From DATLXU01 sp035575515 (lineage in GTDB: Bacteria > Acidobacteriota > Blastocatellia > UBA7656), in the NCBI GenBank assembly GCA_035575515.1, contig DATLXU010000082.1, positions 1 to 22,103 of the forward strand: DNA of 22,103 nucleotides. The letters run 5' to 3'. Each line of letters opens with the position of its first letter. Positions within the stretch are counted from its first letter, which is position 1. Below are positions 14,846 to 22,103 of this stretch, in pieces. The notes beneath the pieces were generated by a model that made no database searches, was not told the origin of the DNA, and saw only the letters and a list, made by a program, of their open reading frames with translations. Made by a program: the position numbers and the translations under genes.

Positions 14846-15592
14846 ATGGCTCAACTGATTTTCGATTCAGGCCCACGAACGGGCGAGGCTGTTGCGCTTG
14901 ACAATGACAAGACCGTTTTTGGTCGGCACATCTCGTGTGATTGCGTGCTGCTGCACCCGACAGTTTCGCGCGAGCACTTTTGCATAGAGCGCAACGGCGC
15001 GAAATATTTGCTTGTTGATCGAGAGAGCGGCAACGGCACGTTTGTAAACGGAGAGCGTGTCTCCTGGATAGAATTGAAAGTCGGGGACCGCGTTCAAGCC
15101 GGGCCGTTCAGCTTCGTTTTCAAATCAAGCGATGATGCCGGTCAGCCGTCAATAGATGAACAACTATCGCGCGATGATGATAAGCCTCAGTGGTTCGATG
15201 AGCATCACAAGAGAATCTACCCGCGCGAGTATCTTGAAGGCATTGAGCATTTCAATGCGCGACGATACTACGACGCGCACGAAGTGTGGGAAGAAATCTG
15301 GCTGCGGTCTTCGGATGAAACAAAGCTCTTTTATCAAATGCTGATTCAGGCAGCCGTCGGGCTTCATCACTACGAGCGCGGCAACGCGCGCGGCGGGCGC
15401 GGGATGTATAACAACGTGATGGAAAAGCTCCAACGCCTGCCGTCGTTTTTTATGTCGCTTGACCTGGCCGATTTCGCGCGGCAGTTCAAAAGGTTCTTCA
15501 CGGAGTTAATCGAAAACGAGAATGAAAGCGCGCCGCCGGAAGACAAACCGCGACCCATCATTCGCCTTTTGAGTAATGACGCTAATGGCTGA
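14846..15592 (+). CDS. FHA domain fused to DUF309
   Basis: 248 residues in two modules. Residues about 1-95 are an FHA phosphothreonine-binding domain with GRHISCDCVLLH (26-37), SREH (41-44) and SGNGTFVNG (61-69), the conserved binding loop residues. An acidic, charged linker (about 96-122) leads to a helical DUF309 domain (about 125-225) with the signature AHEVWEEIW (144-152) and QMLIQAAVGLHHY. DUF309 has no settled function. The gene sits between glcD and glcE, 18 bases before glcE, so it is probably co-transcribed; this suggests a link between Ser/Thr phosphorylation and glycolate metabolism, which is inference. ATG 14846 is chosen because the FHA fold begins there; there is no clear ribosome site, and an upstream TTG would add only nine hydrophobic residues. 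Confidence 0.85.
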   Translation: MAQLIFDSGPRTGEAVALDNDKTVFGRHISCDCVLLHPTVSREHFCIERNGAKYLLVDRESGNGTFVNGERVSWIELKVGDRVQAGPFSFVFKSSDDAGQPSIDEQLSRDDDKPQWFDEHHKRIYPREYLEGIEHFNARRYYDAHEVWEEIWLRSSDETKLFYQMLIQAAVGLHHYERGNARGGRGMYNNVMEKLQRLPSFFMSLDLADFARQFKRFFTELIENENESAPPEDKPRPIIRLLSNDANG

Positions 15593-15610
15593 GTCTCTCA
15601 GGTTTTCAAA

Positions 15611-16897
15611 ATGGTCGACCGCCAAAAAGAGCTTGCCCGATTGATTGAATCAATAGTTGGCGGCGAGCACGTCATAACAGAACCCTCGATTGAGATTGAT
15701 GGCTGCAAGCCCGCGCTTTTAATCAAGCCCGGCTCGTGCGAAGAGGTTGCCCGCTGCTTGAAAGCGTGCGCGGATGCAAACGCGGCGGCGATTCCTGCCG
15801 GAAGCATGACGTGGCTCGAATGCGGCAATCCGCTTCGCCGCGCAGATGTTGTTTTGAGCCTTGAGCGAATGAGTCGAGTCATCGAGTATAGCTCCGCCGA
15901 TCTCACCGCGACGGTTGAAGCGGGAATGACATTGAGCGAGTTTAATTCAATAACGATGCGCGATGGTCAATGGCTGCCGCTCGATCCGCCCGGCGCATCC
16001 TGCGCATCGCTTGGAGCGATTGCGGCCTGCGATGCGAGCGGTGCGATGCGCTTCGGCTACGGCACGTCGCGAGATTACGTCATCGGATTGAAACTCGCGC
16101 ACGCGGATGGAAGCGAGAGCAAATCGGGTGGCCGCGTCGTCAAGAACGTCGCAGGCTACGATATGAACAAGCTGTACGTCGGCAGCTACGGCACGCTCGC
16201 CGTGATTACCGAGTTGACGTTCAAGCTGCGCCCGCTGCCCGAAGCATCTGCGACTGTTCTGGTCAGGTCAAAATATCGCGGGCCGCTGTTTTTGTTTGCG
16301 AAGCGATTGATGGCTTCCGAGTTGCGGCCCGTCTCAGTGGTGCTGACGAATCAATTGTCGCCCGATACGGATGCGCCGCCGAGCGGAGATAACGGATTGC
16401 TGATTCGTTTTATGGAAAGTGAGACGGCTGTTAAGCATCAGATTGATTGGGTGATGCGCGCTGTTGATGGTGAGATTAATGCGACAGAGTTGGGCGAAGA
16501 TGAAAGCGGATCAATCTGGCTGCGGATTAATGAATGGCACACGCTTGGCCGAATCGCTTTGAAGGTCAGCATGCCGCTGTCTGCGGTTGCGACAAAGTTT
16601 GAAGAAGCGTTGCAGTCTCCGTTTGGCTGCGTTGCTGCGGCTGACATCGGGACTGGTATAATCAGAATGGCGTTTGATGCGGATGATGATTTGGCGATAA
16701 AGATCGTTCATCAGTTGCGCAACAACGTGGCGAGGGTCGGTGGAGCGGTAATTATTGAGCGAGCACCCGTCACGGTGAAACAGCGAGCCGATGCCTGGGG
16801 GGATGTGGGAGCAACCGCGAAGTTGATGCAATCAATCAAAGCGAAGTTTGATCCTAAAGCTATTTTGAATCCGGGTCGCTTTGTCGCCGGAATCTGA
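15611..16897 (+). CDS. glcE: Glycolate oxidase FAD-binding subunit GlcE
   Basis: 428-residue second flavin-type subunit of glycolate oxidase. The FAD_binding_4 fold covers about residues 30-210, with IPAGSMTWLECGN (where the GlcD-type GxGT loop would be), LDPPGASCASLGAIAACDAS and the strong GRVVKNVAGYDMNKLYVGSY GTLAVITE block that defines GlcE. The C-terminal part is weakly conserved, ending KFDPKAILNPGRF like all family members. It lies 18 bases after the FHA-DUF309 gene and 28 bases before glcF. Ribosome signal is weak (CAGG about eight bases before ATG). Confidence 0.9.
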   Translation: MVDRQKELARLIESIVGGEHVITEPSIEIDGCKPALLIKPGSCEEVARCLKACADANAAAIPAGSMTWLECGNPLRRADVVLSLERMSRVIEYSSADLTATVEAGMTLSEFNSITMRDGQWLPLDPPGASCASLGAIAACDASGAMRFGYGTSRDYVIGLKLAHADGSESKSGGRVVKNVAGYDMNKLYVGSYGTLAVITELTFKLRPLPEASATVLVRSKYRGPLFLFAKRLMASELRPVSVVLTNQLSPDTDAPPSGDNGLLIRFMESETAVKHQIDWVMRAVDGEINATELGEDESGSIWLRINEWHTLGRIALKVSMPLSAVATKFEEALQSPFGCVAAADIGTGIIRMAFDADDDLAIKIVHQLRNNVARVGGAVIIERAPVTVKQRADAWGDVGATAKLMQSIKAKFDPKAILNPGRFVAGI

Positions 16898-16925
16898 GCG
16901 GCAGTCAGTTCTAGTTTTTGAGTAA

Positions 16926-18281
16926 ATGGCAACAGCAATAGAAAAAGAGGGTCAAAGTGAGCTTGCGTCGCTGTTGGAAGAAGACAGCGAACGGTTGTTG
17001 ACGTGCGTCCATTGCGGTTTGTGTTTGCCTGCCTGTCCGACTTATCGCCAGCTTGGAAACGAGAACGACTCGCCGCGCGGGCGCATTTATTTGATGCGCG
17101 GAGTGGTTGAAGGCAAAATCGCTGTTCAAGATTCCTTCATCAATCATATTGATCTATGTCTTGGTTGCCGCGCGTGCGAGTCTGCCTGCCCTTCAAGCGT
17201 GCCTTACGGACACCTGCTCGAAGCTGCTCGCGCCGATGTATCGCGCGCCAGGCGTGAGCGCGGTTCATTTGCGGAATCTATTCTGTGCTTCGTTCTCAAC
17301 CAGATTTTCACGCGCCCGCGCTTGCTTCGCGCGTCGCTTGCAATTGCGAGATGGATGAGAGACAGCGGGCTTGCGCGCCTTGCATTTGAAGCGAATCTTG
17401 TAAGCGGGCGGTTGCGCTTCGCGCTCGCGCTGCTGCTTGCGAGCCGGTCGCCGATGGCTGAGCAAGCGAGAAGGCGAGAGTCGCGCCGCGTGAAGCAGAG
17501 CGCAGACGATGCGGCTAGAGAAAGGAAATCAACCGAAGCGGTACGCGTTGCAGTGTTGCGCGGCTGCGTGATGGAAGGACTCTTTCGAGAAACGAATAGA
17601 GCGACTGAGCGCGTGCTTAATCGTAACGGCTGCGAGGTTGTTGATGCCGAAGGGCAGATGTGCTGTGGCGCACTGCATGCTCACGCAGGGCAAATCGAAT
17701 CTGCGAAGGAGCTTGCGCGTAAAAACATCGAGGCGTTTCTGAAAAGCGGATGCGAGCGGGTGATAGTGAACGCTGCAGGTTGCGGCGCAGCGATGAAAGA
17801 GTATCACTTGCTTCTTGCTGACGACGCGCAATGGGCCGCGCGAGCGCGCGAGTTTTCTTCTAAAGTAAGAGATGTTTCAGAGTTTTTAACGGAGATTGGG
17901 ATTGTGCCGCCCGATGATCGAGTTGAGCGGCGAGTGACCTATGACGCGCCGTGTCATTTGATTCATGCGCAGCGCATCGCGCAGGCTCCCATCGAAATGT
18001 TGAAAGCAATTCCTGGCCTGACGCTCGTTCCGCTCAGAGGGTCTGAAACTTGCTGCGGCGGTGCTGGCATCTATAATCTTCAGCACGCGGAGTTGAGCGG
18101 AGAAATCCTTTCTGACAAAATCGAAAATATAAGAGAGACGAATGCGGATGCTGTTGCAACGGGCAATCCCGGCTGTATCATGCAGATAGGAGCCGGAGCA
18201 TTGATGAATGGCTTGAAGGTGGACGTTATACATCCGATTGAATTGCTTGATGCGGCTTACTCCAACGGAAGTGAGCGTTGA
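16926..18281 (+). CDS. glcF: Glycolate oxidase iron-sulfur subunit GlcF
   Basis: 451-residue subunit carrying electrons from the flavoprotein subunits to the membrane. Two [4Fe-4S] ferredoxin motifs lie at the N-terminus: C27/C30/C33/C37 and C78/C81/C84/C88, each followed by proline. Two CCG (cysteine-rich) domains follow, seen as GCVMEGLF...MCCGALHAHAG and APCHLIHAQR...TCCGGAG, the heterodisulfide-reductase-like parts typical of GlcF. The region about 120-205 is a long, Arg/Ala-rich helical stretch. ATG at 16926 follows TTTTTGAGTAA and has no good ribosome site. The order D-x-E-F matches glycolate oxidase operons apart from the inserted FHA-DUF309 gene. Confidence 0.92.
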   Translation: MATAIEKEGQSELASLLEEDSERLLTCVHCGLCLPACPTYRQLGNENDSPRGRIYLMRGVVEGKIAVQDSFINHIDLCLGCRACESACPSSVPYGHLLEAARADVSRARRERGSFAESILCFVLNQIFTRPRLLRASLAIARWMRDSGLARLAFEANLVSGRLRFALALLLASRSPMAEQARRRESRRVKQSADDAARERKSTEAVRVAVLRGCVMEGLFRETNRATERVLNRNGCEVVDAEGQMCCGALHAHAGQIESAKELARKNIEAFLKSGCERVIVNAAGCGAAMKEYHLLLADDAQWAARAREFSSKVRDVSEFLTEIGIVPPDDRVERRVTYDAPCHLIHAQRIAQAPIEMLKAIPGLTLVPLRGSETCCGGAGIYNLQHAELSGEILSDKIENIRETNADAVATGNPGCIMQIGAGALMNGLKVDVIHPIELLDAAYSNGSER

Positions 18282-18315
18282 TATTTGTACTCGCCGCGCA
18301 AGCGAGGTGAATTTG

Positions 18316-18759
18316 ATGCGAACAAGGGTAGCGATTCATTTCTGCTTGCTCATAGCATTGAGCTTTAGCGCGACTTTTCTTGCGAGAGCGCAAGTGGCTC
18401 AGTCAAACGCTTATGGTCCAGAGGTGAAGGCCTTCCTCGACTTCATGCGACAGGAAGAGACCGAGCTTGATTTTCAAATCCGACATAACGAGATAGCTCG
18501 ACGAGAATACATCAGATCTAAAAACAGAATTGCCATTCACAGACAAACTGTTCTCAGCATCGCAAAGCAGAGAGGTGAAGACTACGTGCCGGAGATTCAC
18601 GTTGTGGCCGCCGCTGAAGTGAATCAAATAATAGAAGGTGGGCTTACTGCGTTGAAGGGCATCAGGCAGGGCGATGTGATCAATCAAAAATGGCGCTATT
18701 TGGGAAGCGTAACTCGCGGCGAAGTTTTTCATATTTTTGAACGGATAACGCCGGAGTGA
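18316..18759 (+). CDS. Small secreted protein of unknown function
   Basis: 147 residues beginning with a typical Sec signal peptide: basic MRTR, a hydrophobic core to about residue 22, and cleavage after ARA at about residue 25. The mature part is helical and charged (EETELDFQIRHNEIARREY), followed by a more mixed domain with YVPEIHVVAAAEVNQI and GDVINQKWRYLGSV. No cysteines remain after the signal region, and no catalytic motif is seen. GAGGTG about six bases before the ATG supports this start over an in-frame upstream ATG inside glcF. The 34-base gap to glcF suggests the same transcript. I do not recognise a family. Confidence 0.75.
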   Translation: MRTRVAIHFCLLIALSFSATFLARAQVAQSNAYGPEVKAFLDFMRQEETELDFQIRHNEIARREYIRSKNRIAIHRQTVLSIAKQRGEDYVPEIHVVAAAEVNQIIEGGLTALKGIRQGDVINQKWRYLGSVTRGEVFHIFERITPE

Positions 18760-18822
18760 AGCGATCCTTTGAGCGGAAATAGAGTTTTCTGTGCAGTCTT
18801 GCCGAGTTGCAATATTGAACTG

Positions 18823-18850
18823 TTGACATTGAAGAAATCACGGGTAATAT
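18823..18850 (+). promoter_or_regulatory. Sigma-70-type promoter for the pilT-like gene
   Basis: Perfect TTGACA (18823-18828), 16-base spacer, TAATAT (18845-18850). Start near 18857, leader of about 138 bases. The remaining part of 18760-18994 is AT-richer non-coding sequence. Confidence 0.65.
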
Positions 18851-18994
18851 CGTTGAAGTGAGCCGCTCAGCCGCGAGTCTCAATACTGCCCCTTCGGAAT
18901 AATTGCATTTCAGAGATTTTGATCTGCCCCTGCCACCAGCACAAATCAAATAAAATATAGATGATATTGAACGTAAGATAATTGGAGCCTCACG

Positions 18995-20143
18995 ATGTCG
19001 ACAATCAATTTCTCTCAAGTCGTCCAACAAATGCTATCGGTATCGGATAAGATTTCGGATTTGATTTTCTCTCCAGGTCGCCCGCCTCAAGTAGAACTAA
19101 TTGGAAAGCTGACGCCGGTGAAACTGCCGGGTTTTGAGATGCTGACGCCAGCACATACCACAGCCATAGCAAAAGCGCTTATTGGGAATAACAAAAATGC
19201 AGAAGAGTCGCTTGAGAAATACGGCTCGGCGGACCTCTCGTTCAGTCTCACAGGGCTTTCGCGGTTTCGGGTCAATGTCTTCAAGCAGCGAGGCACTCAC
19301 GCAATCGTTATGCGAGTAGTGCCGAACGAAATACCTTCATTCGAGCAGCTTGGATTGCCACCCGTGCTGCGCGAGATAGCCGAATTGAAAAATGGGATCG
19401 TGCTTGTTACGGGGCCTACAGGGTCGGGCAAATCGTCAACGCTCGCCGCAATCATAGACCTCATCAATGAAACGAAGTACTACCACATAGTGACCATCGA
19501 GGATCCGATTGAGTTCATGCACCGCCACAAAAAATCAACCGTCCACCAGCGCGAGTTACACTCTGACACTTCGAGTTTTGCCTATGCGCTCAGGGCTGCG
19601 CTACGTCAAGCGCCGAAGGTAATACTGGTGGGCGAGATACGCGATCTTGAGACATGCGAAGTTGCGCTCGAAGCTTCGGAGACAGGCCATCTCGTGCTTT
19701 CGACTCTGCACACGACGGACGCGGTCAAAACTGTAGAACGCCTGATAGGTCTTTTCCCGAAGAGCGAAGAACATATTATCCGCATGAGACTTGCGGGCGC
19801 GTTTCGCTTCATTGTTTCGCAGAGGCTCATCCCTCGCGCGGATGGCAAGGGACGTGTTGCGGCGATTGAAATCCTCAAATCAACGGCGCGCACCCGTGAC
19901 TACGTAGAGAAAGGCGAGCGTGAGGGCAAATCGCTTTATGATGCGATGAGGGATGGCAACCTGGACGGCATGCAGGTGTTTGATATGGAGCTTGAGCGAA
20001 TGATTCGAACCGGAGTAATTACGCTGAACGACGGATTGGCCTATGCAACGAATCGCCAGAACCTACTGTTGCAGCTTTCAGATTTCGGCGGCGGCTCCGT
20101 AGATGAGATGATGAAAGCGCACGGAAGCGACATGATAAGTTGA
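18995..20143 (+). CDS. pilT: PilT/PilU-family type IV pilus retraction ATPase
   Basis: 382-residue hexameric secretion-type ATPase of the PilT/PilU class, expected at the cytoplasmic base of type IV pili, where it powers retraction and twitching. The N-terminal PAS-like domain (to about residue 105) begins with the DLIFSPGRPPQVELIGKL block. Walker A is GPTGSGKS (140-147), the Asp box IVTIEDPIEF (165-174), Walker B VILVGEIRD (209-217) and the His box GHLVLSTLHT (231-240). The usual PilT AIRNLIRE motif is not seen; the C-terminus MQVFDMELERMI resembles PilU-type members, so PilU is a fair alternative. GGAG lies seven bases before the ATG. No other pilus gene is in the window. Confidence 0.92.
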   Translation: MSTINFSQVVQQMLSVSDKISDLIFSPGRPPQVELIGKLTPVKLPGFEMLTPAHTTAIAKALIGNNKNAEESLEKYGSADLSFSLTGLSRFRVNVFKQRGTHAIVMRVVPNEIPSFEQLGLPPVLREIAELKNGIVLVTGPTGSGKSSTLAAIIDLINETKYYHIVTIEDPIEFMHRHKKSTVHQRELHSDTSSFAYALRAALRQAPKVILVGEIRDLETCEVALEASETGHLVLSTLHTTDAVKTVERLIGLFPKSEEHIIRMRLAGAFRFIVSQRLIPRADGKGRVAAIEILKSTARTRDYVEKGEREGKSLYDAMRDGNLDGMQVFDMELERMIRTGVITLNDGLAYATNRQNLLLQLSDFGGGSVDEMMKAHGSDMIS

Positions 20144-20198
20144 GAATATGGTGGTTGACCGCCGTCACGAATCTGTTCAGGCAATTGAAACTGTGCGC

Positions 20199-20225
20199 GC
20201 CGCAGCGCATTCGGCTTCGCGCGGC
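20199..20225 (+). terminator. Possible terminator hairpin after pilT
   Basis: GCCGC (20199-20203) pairs with GCGGC (20221-20225), and GCG (20205-20207) with CGC (20218-20220), one bulged A, ten-base loop. The following AACTATTATTAAG is only weakly T-rich, so this is tentative. Confidence 0.35.
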
Positions 20226-20275
20226 AACTATTATTAAGGGAATAGAAGAAAGCAGCGCTCGGTGACGATCATCCA

Positions 20276-20548
20276 GTGAGAAGTGATAGCAGGTTTCTTG
20301 TTATTTCCTCAGTCTGTGTACCCAGGATTGATATAACCATCAAGCCTTCTGGTTGCGATCAAGTGAAGAAGTAATTGTTGAGTGAGTTCGTCGCATCCAA
20401 CTCCATCAAAATCCCTTTCGGGAAACGAAATTGGATGAATTATTCGGCTGAGGTGATTCGAGTTGAGGCTGTGAGTTCAGGATATGGCGCCGCCATCAAA
20501 TTCGACAGCCTGCGGCCTGTTTTCGACGAGCCTCCTGATATTGCTTAG
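20276..20548 (+). pseudogene. Possible degraded PilZ-type domain fragment
   Basis: One frame reads RSDSRFLVISSVCVPRID... from a GTG at 20276, meets TAA at 20372-20374, then continues open as SEFVASNSIKIPFGKRNW and SAEVIRVEAVSSGYGAAIKF to TAG at 20546-20548. The second part resembles the C-terminal strand pair of PilZ domains (V-R-V-E...GYG-A-I-KF), a cyclic-di-GMP-binding fold common beside pilus genes. The diagnostic RxxxR and D/NxSxxG motifs are not seen. Both halves share a frame, which suggests a decayed gene, but chance cannot be excluded. The rest of 20144-20623 shows no gene. Confidence 0.35.
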
Positions 20549-20623
20549 TTTATGCCTCTCATTGAGCCACCCGATAAGTTCGGTCTTTCAAATGAATAGA
20601 GCGCCAATACGCTGTAGTGTATT

Positions 20624-21184
20624 TTAAGCGCAACTTGTTTTTCGCATCTGGAATTCAATGATACGTTCCTTTAAGCGTTTTAATGCATCATCTCGCTCCG
20701 CTTTAGAAGAGCAATGACGCAACGTTTCAACCAGGTCATCAATTTCATTGGCCAAAGAGTGTGCGGTATCGGGGGCAGCATTCATGTTAGCATTCATGTT
20801 AGGAGAGCTTTTCTGTCTATTATCGGAAAGAAGCTGCTCAACAGCGTTCCAGAAGAGATCTATATTGATAGGTTTTTCGAGACAGAAATTCGCGCCCGAC
20901 GCTTCGGCTTCCACAAGGATCATCGGGCCGCAACCACTTATAACAAGTATCGGAACCAGTTCCGTACGCTTATCGATTCTAAGGCTCTGGATGAAGTGGA
21001 GCCCGCTTTTGCCGGGAAGCACGATGTCGGTGATTATCAAATCAGGTGGCTGAGAGCGCGCTATCTCCAAAGCCTTTTCTGCCTCTGACGCTGTTGTAAC
21101 GGAATAACCTTTGAGCCTGAGCATCTCAGCCAAAGGGTGTAGCGTATCAAAGTCATCTTCGACTACCAAAACCGTGTTTGTCAT
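20624..21184 (-). CDS. Response regulator receiver protein with helical C-terminal extension
   Basis: 186 residues. Residues about 1-122 are a CheY-like receiver: acidic pair D10/D11, phospho-acceptor D53 in IITDIVLPG, S83 in VISG and K104 in EKP. The linker contains two copies of NMNA, encoded by a perfect 12-base tandem repeat. The last 50 residues (about 138-186) are predicted helical and charged (LANEIDDLVETLRHC...ERDDALKRLKERI) and are no known DNA-binding or enzymatic output domain, so signalling is probably by protein-protein contact. No histidine kinase is nearby. GGAG sits five bases before ATG 21182-21184. It is divergent from the rRNA operon. Confidence 0.9.
   Translation of the reverse strand: MTNTVLVVEDDFDTLHPLAEMLRLKGYSVTTASEAEKALEIARSQPPDLIITDIVLPGKSGLHFIQSLRIDKRTELVPILVISGCGPMILVEAEASGANFCLEKPINIDLFWNAVEQLLSDNRQKSSPNMNANMNAAPDTAHSLANEIDDLVETLRHCSSKAERDDALKRLKERIIEFQMRKTSCA
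20783..20807. repeat. 12-base tandem repeat within the response regulator gene
   Basis: Two exact copies of the unit GCATTCATGTTA (plus strand) in the linker-coding region, giving the repeated residues NMNA. The unit keeps the reading frame, so copy-number change would lengthen or shorten the linker by four residues. Confidence 0.7.
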
Positions 21185-21334
21185 TCTAACTCCATGAATC
21201 TCAATTCATAAGTCAATATCTGGTGAGGCGTCAGGCAGTTATTACAGGCTCATTTTACCATGGGGCAGATTCATGCCCATCATACATGCAGCAAAAGATT
21301 TCCGCAACGGTGAAGAGGCGATTAGGTGCCTAAT

Positions 21335-21362
21335 TTGACACCTCCGGCAAGATTGGTATAAT
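21335..21362 (+). promoter_or_regulatory. rRNA operon promoter P1 (full consensus)
   Basis: TTGACA (21335-21340), 16-base spacer, TATAAT (21357-21362): both boxes match consensus exactly. The start would be near 21370, about 338 bases before mature 16S. Between the response regulator and this promoter (21185-21334) no gene is seen; a small hairpin (GGGCA...TGCCC near 21265) is present without a T-tract. Confidence 0.8.
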
Positions 21363-21461
21363 CAAAACCGTAGTTAATGAATGTGCGCGGAAGCCAAGGC
21401 AACTGTCCTGCATAATATCAGCAAGATTAGCAGAGTTAATTGAAGAAAGACTTGTAGAGAT

Positions 21462-21482
21462 GAAGGGGGCCTTCTTTTCTTG
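21462..21482 (+). terminator. Terminator-like hairpin between the two rRNA promoters
   Basis: GAAGG (21462-21466), loop GGG, CCTTC (21470-21474), followed by TTTTCTTG. The short stem suggests a weak terminator or attenuator about 100 bases after the P1 start. Confidence 0.4.
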
Positions 21483-21530
21483 TCGCTGCATTTCGCGAAA
21501 TAAAAAATGTGAGGATGAGAAATAGAGGGG

Positions 21531-21558
21531 TTGACAAATGCTGGAAAGCTGGTAGAAT
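21531..21558 (+). promoter_or_regulatory. rRNA operon promoter P2
   Basis: TTGACA (21531-21536), 16-base spacer, TAGAAT (21553-21558). Start near 21565, giving a leader of about 143 bases to mature 16S. Confidence 0.8.
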
Positions 21559-21564
21559 CAAATT

Positions 21565-21707
21565 TTGCCTCACAAGGGTAAAAGATAACAAAGCGATCTT
21601 TGAAAACTAGATAGTGCGTAAACGAACCAGACGTTCTGAAGAGTTTTAGTGGAAGTGGCCAACAGTAGAACGGTCATCTTCGACTAGCTCGAAGGTGGCC
21701 AGGATTT
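21565..21707 (+). other. 16S rRNA 5' leader with boxA-like site and hairpin
   Basis: The leader contains GATCTTTGAAAAC (about 21595-21607), similar in place and form to the boxA antitermination site of rRNA leaders. CATCTTCGA (21675-21683), loop CTAGC and TCGAAGGTG (21689-21697) form a nine-pair hairpin just before the mature end, which may help processing. The copy of GTGGCC at both 21655 and 21695 is a short direct repeat. Confidence 0.5.

Positions 21708-22103
<396 letters not shown>

Noticed and set aside
20148..20237. Short frame after pilT starting MVVDRRHES
   Set aside because: Only about 29 codons, no ribosome site; it runs through a hairpin. The RR motif is too little to call a PilZ start.
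21258..21285. Hairpin GGGCA...TGCCC upstream of the response regulator
   Set aside because: Five to seven pairs with no T-tract or clear relation to a promoter; not enough to call a regulatory site.

Overview
The right end of the window carries the first ~400 nt of a 16S rRNA gene. Its opening bases resemble Acidobacteriota of the class Blastocatellia (subdivision 4). That assignment is from recall of sequence patterns; no database was searched. The high GC content and the gene set (exported selenocysteine formate dehydrogenase, glycolate oxidase, type IV pilus ATPase) fit a free-living, respiring, surface-motile Gram-negative bacterium.

Layout. (1) 1-6115, minus strand: a respiratory formate dehydrogenase cluster, transcribed fdhE -> fdhA -> fdhB -> fdhI, with fdhI running off the left edge. 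fdhA looks broken by an in-frame TGA, but the TGA is at the selenocysteine position and is followed by a SECIS-like hairpin, so it is one 1127-residue selenoprotein with a Tat signal. (2) 6330-7480, plus strand: a PsiE-family membrane protein and a free-standing double Clp-N-domain protein. (3) 7550-9902, minus strand: a DksA/TraR zinc-finger protein and two tandem paralogous CBS-pair proteins with long Arg/Tyr-rich disordered N-termini. (4) 10232-13219, plus strand: a sulfur-transfer cassette of cysM-like cysteine synthase, a JAMM metalloprotease (Mec-like) and a triple fusion of a CysO/MoaD-like ubiquitin fold, a MoeB/ThiF-type E1 and rhodanese. (5) 13261-18759, plus strand: glycolate oxidase glcD, glcE and glcF, with an FHA-DUF309 fusion gene inserted between glcD and glcE, then a small secreted protein. 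(6) 18995-20143: a PilT-type ATPase with its own promoter, then a possible degraded PilZ fragment. (7) 20624-21184, minus: a single-domain-type response regulator. (8) 21335 to the end: two strong tandem promoters, a leader and the 16S rRNA gene.

How they may work together. The Fdh cluster would oxidise formate in the periplasm and pass electrons through FdhB and the cytochrome b subunit to quinone; FdhE helps maturation. The cassette at 10.2-13.2 kb matches the mycobacterial CysM/CysO/Mec route, in which sulfur is carried as a protein thiocarboxylate. Here the carrier's Gly-Gly is buried inside a fusion, so a cleavage step, plausibly by the JAMM protease encoded just upstream, would be needed to free it. 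This is the most unusual system in the window. GlcDEF would oxidise glycolate. Several hairpin-forming intergenic sequences, including two copies of one related family, sit right after stop codons.
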